The notes below the pieces were generated by a model. That model was not told the origin of the DNA and did no database searches. It worked only from the letters and a program-made list of their open reading frames with translations. From NCBI GenBank assembly GCA_016801885.1, contig CM028893.1, positions 12,263,950 to 12,327,949 of the forward strand: a stretch of 64,000 nt of DNA. Reading direction: 5' to 3'. This DNA comes from Toxotes chatareus. Taxonomy: Eukaryota > Chordata > Actinopteri > Toxotidae. Numbering within the stretch: the stretch's first letter is position 1; the number at the start of each line of letters is the position of its first letter. Below, piece after piece: positions 1 to 10,891 of this stretch. The translations under genes and the position numbers were made by a program.

Positions 1-83
1 CACCTCAGTCCGTCAGCCGCTCCCCTCTGAATCCTTCCCTCCCCTTTTCACCTTCAGTCCCATCATTCAAGACTCGTTCCAGA

Positions 84-329
84 TCAACAGAGACAGCGGC
101 GGTCACTCTTGGTCACTTCCTCGGAAGAGTGAACCACGTTGGGGACAAAGCCGCTCTTCACGCCCTCCCATCCCTCCTGGATTGTGATGTCCCCAGACCG
201 CACTAAGGCGAAGATGTCTCTGGTCAGCTCGGTGAAGGCGTGCTCCACATTGATGGCATCACGGGCCGACGTCTCGATGTAGCGCATCCCGTACGCCCCC
301 GCCAGCTTCTCTGCCTCCTGGCGGGTCAC
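84..329 (-). CDS. rab39b: rab39b terminal coding exon 3
   Basis: Encodes residues 133-213, from VTRQEAEKL to the CLC prenylation tail and a TGA stop at 86-84. The acceptor on the minus strand is TTCTAG|GTG, so the exon opens with a valine codon and is not an independent start. Confidence 0.96.
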   Translation of the reverse strand: MTRQEAEKLAGAYGMRYIETSARDAINVEHAFTELTRDIFALVRSGDITIQEGWEGVKSGFVPNVVHSSEEVTKSDRRCLC

Positions 330-3300
330 CTAGAAGGTCAGATCAGATAAGATAAGCTTTTTTATGCAAAACAAATGTCCATTTTATTCCAAAGTGCCAG
401 AAATGTGTGTTTTTGGTATTGCAACCACAAGTGCATAAATACATTTACTAAATGTGTTACCAGAACTGCTGAATAGTGTCTCTGCATTTTGGTTATTCCA
501 AAGTATAATCCCGGCTGCACACTCAGAGACTGATAGAGATCATTTGGCATCATTACCAAACCACATGAGACCGAACAAAAACATTAAATCAGTAGCTTCA
601 CTTACATTTTTGAGATGTTCGCAGCTAAGCAGCAAGAAAATTGTTTGTTAATTATTCCACAGTAAGTGATGAGAGTGAGTAGAACAAGATCAGAATGAGC
701 CTCATATAATTTCCTGGTTTGTTTTTAATCTTGTTCTTACATTTTATCCTATAAGTGTAGACACACTGTTGTGCAAAGTGATTTGCTGTGTAATCCTGTG
801 CTGTCTAATTTTCAGTGGTGATATTTTTGCTTTCTCTCTGCCCCAAGGGAATTAAACTGTGACAATTTCCCTCTGATCCAAATCTGTGCTGATCTAAAAA
901 TGAACAAAAAGTTATTTTTAAAATTGCACACTTTGATAAACTGTATATTACGGAACATTCAAAAGAGTCGCTATCCCCAGCAACACATTTTAACAAAATG
1001 AAGCCTTAAAAGAAATTACTCTACTCTACACACCTGGCGCTGTGCCTCCAGGTCACACTTGTGGCCGACCAATAGGAAGACGATGCTGTGCGGCTGGACG
1101 TGGCTTCGGGCCTCCTCAAGCCAATCGTGGACGTTCTGGAAGGAGCGGCGATTGGTGATGTCGAACAGGAGGAGCCCGCCAACAGAGTTACGGTAGTAGG
1201 CCCTGGTGATGGACCTGCAGAGGGTGTAAAACGGAGGGAAAGATTAAGATTAGATTAAGATTAAAGATCTGCCAAGTGCATTAAACACAACAATGTGTCT
1301 CTGTGACAGGAAGAAAGCTGAGGTTAAAGCTGCAAGGAAAGATAAATAAGACATTCCCTGTCTGGCTGTTTATCTTACACACCTCGACAAACAAGACACA
1401 GGTTAAATTTATCCTTTAGTGTTTGTATTTTCGAACAGGAGGTTTTAATGTAGCTAACAAAATGCTCTTTGGCCTTTGAAGTAAAATTCGATTAGATTAC
1501 AACAGTAAACCAGTTAGTCTGCAAGTTACTTTAGAACAGACACACACAACACAACACATTTTCACACTTGGGACTCTTATCTAAGCTCAGGATGAAAAGG
1601 CAGAGAGTAAGCAACATTTGGTGAAAAGGAGAATAAGATAAATCAGAGGAAAAGCTTATCAGGAAGAGAAACTGATGACAGGGGGTGTGAAAGAAGGAAA
1701 AAGGCAGAAGTGACAGAGGTGTCATGTGGAGAAGCTAAGAAGCAGGGAACACAGCTGTGTATGAAAAATTAATGTCTGAAATAATAACCTGCGTAGTTTT
1801 GCTTGTTATCGTTGATGAATTTGGTTTGTTTTGATGATTTTGATGATTAAAACTTAAAAGTGTTTGCTGCAGTAAGAAATGACCCATTTTATGTAGAGGA
1901 AAGAAAAACAGGTGCTATTTTTTTAAAAATACTCCTGAATGTCAAAATACCTATAAAGCACAAAGTCCTACTACAGGATACATTATAGGACATGCTCTTA
2001 CTTCCTTTAATTTACTTCCTCTTACTCCTACTTCCTTGATTTTAAACTGAAAATGAAATGGAATAAATCTGCACTGCCAATATTCCAATTATCGATAATC
2101 AATAACTATACATCCAGTGGAAATTATGATACAATAACGTTAAAATAAGCCTTTAAAACCCAAAATCAGTGGAGCACGAGTTGAAACTAGAATCATGGGG
2201 CTGGATTTTACATAAGCATTTCATGACTGCAGTGGGACCCGGGAGGAGTGCTGCGAGATTCTGACAAGATCTGACACCCCGCATGTACACAAACACACAA
2301 CAACCCCATCTTCCCACAGTATCCTCACAGAGGGAACGTCAAAATAAATATAATGAGAAGGAAAATTACTGGTTTGACGTAGAGACGGAAAGAGACATGT
2401 CAAGAAAGAGGAAAGAGGCGGGAGGATTAGTCGACAGAGAGGACACAGTAACACAGAGGAGGAGTAGGTGGCAAAAAAATCAGAACCAGCGAGTGATTCA
2501 TTTGATTCGACGCACATAAAGCACACACACAAATACACACATATGGAAGGAAGGACCACGAGGGTGAAACTACAGTGACTAAGATGAGATCTGCATCATC
2601 AGTAGAGAGAACAGATGAGTTTCCTCTTTACAGGAGCAGGTAAAATTAAACAACCAATCAGGCAAAAACCCACAACAGTGTCACAAAATCCCAAAATATC
2701 TTAAAACGTTGGTGAGCAAAATGTCGGCCTCAGTGGACCCACTGAAGGGAAGTTAATATACAGCCAAGAGAAAGAGCTACGCAATGACAAATGACAAATT
2801 TAAGCTAAAATCCTCGTGTGTGGCTTTATGGACTTAAATGACTGTGATGGGATCTCAGACGTATTCGTAAGAAACACACAGACTTCTCATCAAAATGGAT
2901 GAAAAAAATGCTCTGATTTGTCCTTCGGTCTCCGAGGGACATGTCGCAGTTCCCATGGAGACGGTAATCACACTGACAGGTGAGACCAGTCCCCTTCTGT
3001 CAAGATGATGAGTAGAGATGAATGAGTGAGTGTGTCAAGATCCATTTTAGCTGATGAGATACACGGTACATCATTATGGTTTTATTATAGTGTGAAAATG
3101 GACGATTTTTACTAATGTCTTTTTTTTTTTTTTTTTTAATTTCAAGTTAATTTGACACATTACATTACAGTCTTGGCAATATGAACTCACACCTTAAGAT
3201 TCTCTTCTACCAGAGTGAAACTAAACCATGTCTGAGTCATGATTCCCCTTCAGACTCAAAAAACAGGTGTGTTCTAGAGGCTGAATCACCTGTGATATTA

Positions 3301-4531
3301 AAACACACACACTTTTGAATTTGAGGTATTAGGAACACTTGCAGGCGTTTACTGAAACAACCCCTCTGGTCGACTTTCTACTTTTATCGCCTTAAACCTC
3401 ATTTAAATAACAGCTCCTCCTTTTGTGCAGGCAAACAAATTAGTTCAAGGCAGCAATTCAAGTTTTAAGACCCCCCTGGCTATGTCCTTAAATTCTGGGG
3501 ACTTAACAAGTGTTCCCTGTTGTTAAGTACCAATCATCCAATTGAATCATTTTTGTCTTATTTAGACTCTAAATTTTGGATTTCTGGACAAATAATGTTC
3601 AGATATAAACTATAAAATATCAACTCTGAATGACTGCATCATGCATTTATGACTTTAGAAACAGAAAACAATGCTTTTTACATGTTGTTTGTCATGTTTA
3701 CATTCAGGTCTACGTTTAGAAATGTTCTAAATGGCGGTTTTCTGACACTTCCTGTGTGATGTTCATCAGATATCTATTTTTTCTGATCTTGTAATAATGT
3801 GATGCTTTATTGATCTCCATGAATGAAAATTCAACTCTACCCACCAACAAAGAGGTCAGAGGTCAGCTACAGGTTTTCCCACTAAGCTCAGTTCTGTGAA
3901 AGCAGCTGATCTTTCTTCCCATTAAATACCAACAAGATGTGGGCAGAAAATTAACCATAGATGATTCTTTCAGTTTCCAAATGAATCAAAATTAAAGCTG
4001 TAAACCATGCATTTCTTTTTTCCCATTTGTCACTGTGGTGTTTCTGCGCTGTATTTACAGAACTATTACACTTAAGTACACTTTTATGATATTTAACGTA
4101 CCAACCAGCTTCTGCTTTTACATAAAGATCTAAAAGCTTCACCTCCATGGAAAATAAATACTATAAATGATCAATCTAGAAACAGACTGGAAGCAGACTG
4201 TGGACACTAATGACACGTTAACCCCAAGAAACTAAACTAACCTCAGACATAATATACTATACTGTTATGGTAAAGTTATAGGAACATAACTCTCTCATGC
4301 ATCCATCTGTTCTCACCTGAACCGCTCCTGACCCGCGGTGTCCCAGATCTGCAGCTTGATCCGCTTCCCCGGCTCGATCTCTACCAGCCGGGAGAAGAAG
4401 TCCACGCCGACGGTGGGGTCCGACACCTGGGCGAAGCGACCCTCCGTGAACCGCCGGATCAGACACGACTTGCCCACCGTGGAGTCCCCGATGACGATCA
4501 GTCGGAACTGATAGAGCCATATCGCTTCCAT
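84..4531 (-). CDS. rab39b: RAB39B small GTPase, three coding exons, complete CDS
   Basis: Rab-family GTPase that switches between GDP and GTP forms on endosomal/Golgi and autophagic membranes. Mammalian RAB39B is a neuronal trafficking and autophagy regulator. Coding exons on the minus strand are 4531-4317, 1214-1034 and 329-84 (215+181+246 nt), giving 213 residues, the same length as human RAB39B. All introns are GT-AG. Motifs: P-loop GDSTVGKS at residues 15-22, WDTAGQE at 63-69, HKCD (in place of NKCD) at 123-126, ETSAR at 151-155, and the C-terminal double-geranylgeranylation motif CLC at 211-213. The start MEAIWLYQF and the tail VVHSSEEV are diagnostic for RAB39B, as RAB39A differs at both ends. 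The ATG has G at -3 and G at +4. The second intron (330-1033, between Q132 and V133) is extra relative to the two-exon human gene as I know it. The 3' UTR leaves the window on the left. Whether this is the ba or bb teleost copy cannot be told here. Confidence 0.96.
330..1033 (-). other. rab39b intron 2
   Basis: 704-bp phase-0 intron between Q132 and V133. The sequence is AT-rich with no coding similarity that I can see. Short open frames within it lack codon structure. Confidence 0.85.
1034..1214 (-). CDS. rab39b: rab39b coding exon 2
   Basis: Encodes residues 72-132, beginning SITRAYYRNSVGG and running through the guanine-base-binding HKCD to QRQ. Acceptor CTCTGCAG|G, donor CAG|GTGTGT on the minus strand. 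The exon is too short and too interrupted to show as an ATG-started ORF, but joins exons 1 and 3 in frame. Confidence 0.95.
1215..4316 (-). other. rab39b intron 1
   Basis: 3.1-kb phase-2 intron. It contains low-complexity sequence: a GATTAA-rich run near 1240-1265, an ACTTCCT-type pyrimidine run at about 1998-2037, interrupted CA tracts near 2520-2545 and a T run at 3119-3138. I see no exon or recognisable element in it. Confidence 0.8.
4317..4531 (-). CDS. rab39b: rab39b coding exon 1
   Basis: Encodes residues 1-71 plus two bases of R72: the P-loop, switch I (DPTVGVDFF) and the start of switch II (WDTAGQERF). The donor is CAG|GTGAGA read on the minus strand, intron phase 2. Other reading frames open across this exon are only shadows. 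Confidence 0.96.
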
Positions 4532-4690
4532 GACTTTCGCTTTGCCTGTCTGTCGCTCTGCCGGTCTGTGGGTCGGTCTGTCGGTCTGTCTGTTGTTGTG
4601 TGAGCGCTGGTACACGCGCGTGCACGAGAGAGAGCGTGCACGAGAGAAAGAGAGGAAGAGAGAGAGAGGGAGAGAGCGATCAACAACATT
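4532..4690 (-). promoter_or_regulatory. rab39b 5' UTR and proximal promoter, with a short tandem repeat
   Basis: Immediately upstream of the rab39b ATG. On the plus strand 4550-4590 is a degenerate run of CTGTCGGT/CTGTCTGT units. Then 4625-4678 is a GAGA-rich purine tract on the plus strand, so the sense strand of rab39b carries a CT-rich tract. CT-rich initiator-like tracts are common near vertebrate start sites, but no TATA box or defined start site is evident. Confidence 0.45.
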
Positions 4691-7600
4691 AGATTGTAGT
4701 TTATTATAGTTTTTTTTTTTAATAATTTAAATTAATTTAACAACTATATAGGAGCTTCGATTTTTATCTATAGGGATTTATAATGTATGTGCTGCTCAGT
4801 AAAAGCTTTATTGTGATATAATGACGTTAGAACAGGCCTACTCTGTAGGACATTTGCATCTGTCATAACATCCCTGTGATTTACTGTATTATTTATAAAC
4901 TCAGCAAAACGTTGCCTATATATGTCCCTGTATTACCTCTCTGTGCTCTCTGTTTGATAATAACCTGCTCCTGTAACCTCCGGGGAACATCCTGGGAACG
5001 TTTTAGCACAAATACCTGCACATCAGCTGCATTTCTGGAGCTCTAACTGATTTTCTAACTTTGCGAAATATCAATACATAATAGTTTAAAAAGTATTAAG
5101 CACAGCACATACAAATAACACAAAAATGCTGCTTTATTGTTCTATGGTGCTCAAAGTTTTTGAACTACAGTTCCCATGATGCTTCAGGGGGCATGAACAG
5201 GAAGTATAATGTTGACATGGATTCAGTTGGTTAGCTGTAGGCTCCAACTTTTTTTCTAAGGGCCATGTTTGTTTACATATTGGCACACTGAAATTATAAT
5301 ACACTGAGTTAAAAGCTCCTGTTTGCAGCATTCCCACATACATACATGCAAATACCAGTGCAGTACCAAAAAACATGACGATTCCCAGGCAAGGTCTGAA
5401 GTTATGAGGACAGTCTTTTGTCGTGGGATTACTAAGCAGATTCGTGGACGTTTATTCACAGTGAAAATCAACACGATGACATTCTCCAAAAATGTAAGTG
5501 ACACTGAATCTAAAAATATGTGTATCGTGTATGTGGGCTCAGATTTGACTGTGTTGTGACTCAGAATGAGTGATGTTTTTGATTGAAGCAATCTGCTGCT
5601 AAGGGGTTTTTATATAGTCTGTGATTTTACTAATTGTAACAGCAGCCTCTGCAAGTATTGTGTTTCCCTCTGAAATCTAGAGAAGCAGAAGCATACATCT
5701 TGATAAATAAGTCTTTCTGTAACATTAGAGACTATACTGCAGCTGATGAATGCAAACACTGAGAGGACATAGGGGACAAAAAATATTAAAACAATACATA
5801 TTTGACTAATTCGCCCTTGATTCAATGACTGGAATATAACCTTTAATTGGCTTTTTGACCAACCCTCCCACACACACACACACACAAATAACTGGCTTAC
5901 TGTGCTTCATTGTATTCAGTGCGTGATTCAGTTAAAACCACGAGATATAAGAGAAAATCCTCTTATGCTTTTCTAGTCACTTGATGGCGTCAATTGATGT
6001 TTTAATAAGCCTGCTTTCTGGATTATTGGCCGTAATGCCCTTTTTGATATGAGGCTTTGGCATTTCAATGTGTGACCTCCCAAATAATAAGAGCTGTAGC
6101 TTTACAAATTAGGAGAATGCTTTTCTTACTCAGCATTTATTTCCTGTGACATACCTCTATCAGATATTTGCTCCTCCCCTACATTTCAGGAAGAAACATC
6201 CACCATTCTCCTCTACGTTTATCTTTATATACAAAACACATGATCAGCCTTTGAAATGTATTGATTTATTATAGACAATAAGCTTCTGATATCTCTACCA
6301 CGACCAATAATACAGTAAAATATTGGAAATAAAGTTGAAATTTGCATGTAATAACCAACCTCGAGGAGTCAAACTAGAGAAGCTGATCTTTAATTTTCCA
6401 AAGGTCAGCCATAAATATTGATCACATGCTCCCATGCTGGCCTTACACTAATGATTAACAGGTTTAACATCTGACTGAATATAAAGTGTATTTAACAGAT
6501 TTTAAAAAACAAAAACATATTTAGCATTGTTTTATCTCCTTCACGCTTCATCACTTCTCTTTTTATCAGATTTGTTTTGAACCGGATTTAGCACTGACAT
6601 GTTTCAGACAACAGACAAGATACTCAGAGACCTCGGCTGTAAAACATGCTTAAAGAGGAGGTTGACCCTTTGCTGCAAAGGGGAAATGGCTCTTGAACGG
6701 TGCGATGTGGGAGATGCTGGAATGAGTTATGTGTTATCCCCTATAGTGCACCTTAACTGTCTGCATCTTCACACTACAACCATCCCTGACCAGGCCATCG
6801 GGCGGGCAGGGAGCCAGACACATGCAGCCTCCCATCACCCCCTGCGAGTCTCTGTGGAGTCGGGTTGCGTAGCCCGGTCGGTATGCAAACATTAGTGGCC
6901 GAATCCCCGGTGAATAGTAGCGTTATGGCCTCTCACACCGGATGCGTGAGGGCAATTTGGAGGTGCACCACGGCACACAGCATATCCGATATCCAACGTT
7001 TACAGACGGATCAGTCTCTGAGAACTTGCCTTATCTTAAATATAAATAAACAGACTATGTTCGCACTGCTGTGTAATATTATAATAGCCTGTGGTTTTAA
7101 TAAGCACCAGGCAACAGCGTTAAGTCCATTTCCTAGAAAAGCGAGCGACTTTTCCTGTTACATTTGTTCAGTAAACACACGCAAATACGGTTTTACAAAA
7201 TGTAAACGACTCTAATTAAGATGTGGATGGACTCCAGCTTCTCATAGGCCCACTTGTAAAACGTCTTGTAGCAGGTTGTTTTTATTGCAGGCTGCCATTA
7301 GACCAGTGCACATCACGACAGAAAAAGGCCTGACGTGTTTTCTTTAGGCAGCGTTAAACCACTTTTAGGCTTAATGACATGATAAATAACAGAAATGCAG
7401 GCTGCAAATGGTTAAAAAATACCTACTTGGAACAGGACTGGAGTGGACTTTAGGCCAGAATGGTTGCTGCTCTCACACTGTTCAGGACCAGGCTGATGTG
7501 GGCTCCATGGCACCGACGAGTCTGGCTGGATCGATCCTCAGGACGCAGCAAATCAGCCGAAACAGCGACAAAGCCTCCGGGACTCGATGTTTGTCTTTAA

Positions 7601-9104
7601 GCCCGATGGCAGAGGCTGGTGTGTAGCAGGCCCTGAAGTCAGGGCTTATTTCCTTATAAATGTCAGGCCCGAGCGAGAGCTGAAAGAAAAACGCACCCAG
7701 AGCAGGTGCAAGAAAAACAGGATCTGCGCCTTTCAGCCGGAGCCACGAATAAACCACGAACGAGGCTCTGTTCTCTCTTTCGAGACCGAGAAGCGTGGAT
7801 GTTTACGAAGGCAGGATGCTCGCTGTCAGAGGGGAATCCCGCGGTATCATTTCTGTGTTTGCTGTGTGTTTGTAGGTTTGAGCTGCTGATGAAATGGCAG
7901 CAGTAGCAGCAGCAGCATCATATAGCCTGACTCATCCCGCATCAGTACCATTACCGTAAAGGACCGTGCAGAGGCGCAACGCTGAAGAAAACAGTCACGG
8001 TAGACCTTAGATTTTAAGGGGATAGACATAGGAAAGAAAAGAATCGACAAACCATTAGTCTAATAGGGTATTTTGGATGGTAAAATGTGGATAATATTAT
8101 TGTCGAGCAAAATTACAGATTCTGTGGATATAGGGAATGTAATTTTCTGCTGTATGATTTTAGTGACATGACTGTCCAACTGTGAAATCACCACTGAGTA
8201 CCAATAAAGCTCTAGTTTAGGAGACTAATATTATAGTGATAGTGATTTGTATTAATACTACAGTGTTTGTTTATTTGCAGAGCAGTCTTCCTGAACAGTT
8301 AGTGCAACAAGAGGGGAACTGCACGCACACACTGCGCTCGCCATGTGCGCACGTTTCAGTGCGCAAGCAAGGAAATGGACGCGCTGCAAGGAGGGAGGTG
8401 TAGTTTTTACACATGCAGCGAGGACCTTGTTTATGTGCATGTGCTGTGTATTCTAAGGGGCCAGATAATAGAGGTGAGAGGAGCAGCCTCTGACATGGGA
8501 CTCAACAGACATGCTGTACCATGCATTTCAAAGGAATGTCTGTATTGAGAAATCTTATCTTCCTGTTTCTTTTTTTTTAAATTAATGTTTCTGTTTATTT
8601 TTTAATATCAGCAAACACTGAAAGCCAGAGACAGAGATCTGATACAAGGGTTAGATCGAAGCGACAAACTGCCCTGAGATTAAATTAACAAAAACCACAA
8701 CAAAAGACCACAAAAAAGTTTTATAGATTAAACTTAAGAATTACACTGCATGAAAACACCAAAACCTTTTTACTCCATTGTTTGCTTTTTTGAGTAACGC
8801 TTTCTCATGCTTTCACCAAAATACAGGTGAGCCTAATCACACACCCACACACACACGCACACACACACACACATACTGACAGTACGGGGGCGTGGTCATC
8901 CTCACTGACAGCTCCAGCACAAACTGCCGTCAGGCTTCTTCTTACAGCTGTTTATTCTCTGAGGACATGGCAGCGGACATGCAGGGGGAGATGTGCACAC
9001 AAGCCGCAGGCTAAACAGATTGCAACTCTTTTTTTCTCGGCCACGGCAGCGTTTTACACCCGCAACTTCTTCTTCTTCCTTCTTTTTTTTTTTTTTACTC
9101 TTTT
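4691..9104. other. Head-to-head intergenic region between rab39b and the Rab32/38 gene
   Basis: About 4.4 kb with no supportable gene. It has A/T-rich stretches, a short (CA)n at 5870-5886 and a CA-rich run at 8838-8873. A block at about 6780-7000 is less AT-rich than its surroundings and has no repeat character. Its two open frames (6599-6895 and 6865-7215) show no domain and no splice context, so I treat it as possible regulatory sequence only. Confidence 0.6.
8838..8873. repeat. (CA)n microsatellite, interrupted
   Basis: CACACACCCACACACACACG-like dinucleotide tract about 0.65 kb upstream of the Rab32/38 start codon. Confidence 0.9.
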
Positions 9105-9125
9105 AAACTTGACGACGTCAAGTTT
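9105..9125. promoter_or_regulatory. 21-bp palindrome with CRE half-sites upstream of the Rab32/38 gene
   Basis: Two perfect 10-bp inverted arms (AAACTTGACG and CGTCAAGTTT) flank a single A. Each arm carries a TGACG/CGTCA half-site of the kind bound by CREB/ATF bZIP dimers, here separated by one base unlike the classical 8-bp CRE. It lies 405 bp before the ATG, just after a T-rich run. Binding is inferred, not shown. Confidence 0.5.
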
Positions 9126-9529
9126 TGCGCGGAGTTGAGACGCAAAACGGGACGATAACGGTGACACCCTGAACTACAATATAATGATAGACCATCCCTG
9201 AGGACACATCGCACTGAGCTTCTACCATTTATTTTCACCTTTATTGTAATTGGCGTTTATGGAGCGTATTCAGTCGTTTTAGTTTCTTAAAATTTGACGT
9301 TTTCTCCAAATTTCGGACCAATCATCTTTTACAGGGCTTATTTTTTTCTCTAAGTGGCAACATTTACAAGTATAGCTAATTATTTTAACTGTTGGCCATC
9401 ATACATGACTTCAAACCCACCGTCACTGGACAAACCTTCCGCATTTTGCAACACCTTTTCATGCTGTCATCCATTATTGGAGACCTCACTGTGCCATCCA
9501 TTTAACGCGCGCTCTCAACCGCAGCAGTA
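9126..9529 (+). promoter_or_regulatory. Probable promoter/5' UTR of the Rab32/38-type gene
   Basis: 404 bp between the palindrome and the ATG. No splice acceptor is needed immediately before the ATG, so the start codon may sit in the first exon. No TATA box stands out and the transcription start cannot be fixed. Confidence 0.4.
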
Positions 9530-9722
9530 ATGCAGCACGAGCGCCTGCTCAAAGTGTTGGTCATCGGTGATCTCGGAGTCGGTAAAACGTCCATCATAAA
9601 GCGCTACGTGCACCAGGTCTTCTCCCAGCACTACCGGGCCACCATCGGGGTGGACTTCGCCCTCAAGGTGCTCAACTGGGACCACAAGACGGTGGTGCGT
9701 CTGCAGCTGTGGGACATCGCCG
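9530..9722 (+). CDS. Rab32/38-type gene, coding exon 1
   Basis: Encodes residues 1-64 plus one base of G65: P-loop, switch I and the start of switch II. Donor G|GTGCGT, phase 1. The N-terminus before the GTPase core is very short (MQHERLL), shorter than in RAB32. Confidence 0.95.
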
Positions 9723-10833
9723 GTGCGTAAAAGTGTGGCTGCGTGCAGGGCAGGGGTGTGTGGTGGGAAATGAAACATGAATGAGCTGCTATATCTCCTG
9801 GTTGTGGTTATATAAGCCAGAAAACCAACTGTATTTAATGTCTAGCTTATTATTCACAGCTTATTTGCATAGTCAAATACCACCTCACTTGCTCATGTGA
9901 CAATAATATGACGCTTAAAAACTCAGTGACTAACCAGGTAAAACAGTGCAAATGATCGATAGTCTATAGTTAATCATTATAAATTCTTATTTATTTTGTT
10001 CAACCAGCAGTTCAAAACTCAGAGACATTCAGTTTATCATGATTTATGACAGAGTCTCTCATAAGAGGCTGGAACTACAGAACATATAGCTTTTTTCACT
10101 ATGTTTGCTTGTGAAATGGTTGAAATGATTAACTGGATATAATAGGTTGATTCATACTAGTTCATAATGTAATTAGAGATATCTTAAATTTGAACATTGA
10201 TAATTTAGAATTAAATCAAATCATCTTAAATTAAACCTCTGACTGCTCATAAATGCATTACGGATATTTTTATCTAGACAGTCTTTAAAATGTCGTCTGT
10301 CACAGAGACTCTTGGACTATTCAAGTACAAGTCAACCAAGAAGCAAAACCCATGAATGTACATACGGTACTCTGCATTTTCTCACTTGTTGGCTGCATCT
10401 TGCTGACACATCCAACCATGACGATGCACAATATGAGAAGTGACCGCCCAGAAAATGTGGTTAACCTCCACTTCTGCAGGAGAGATGCTGAGTTTACCCT
10501 CTAATACATCCCACTGCCTCCCAGATTAGCTGCTATAAAAGAGAAAAGCTCTTTGTATTCAGCTTATAAAACCACCATGTCTCTCTAATTGCATGTAATT
10601 TGATTGCACATACTTTTGGAAATACTTTTCTCCGGCTCTCTCACACGCATTAACACACACTGTAGTTTATCTTCCATCTCTTCCTGCTGAGTGTGTGGGT
10701 GTTGAGCAACATGACAGCTGATAAGAGCCGTCATTTACATGAAGAAGTCCAGCTCAGGCTGTTAGCCAGATGGACTTTAGACCAGTAACCAGTGATGACT
10801 TCACACTGGAGACACTGCATGGAGGCTTTTCAA

Positions 10834-10891
<58 letters not shown>

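Noticed and set aside
4257..4625. 122-codon minus-strand frame over rab39b exon 1
   Set aside because: An alternate frame of the real exon with Asp-Arg-Gln repeats from the 5' UTR tandem repeat.
6599..7215. Overlapping plus-strand frames in the Rab-Rab interval
   Set aside because: No domain, no splice sites linking them, and no similarity that I can name. Kept only as a possible non-coding element.
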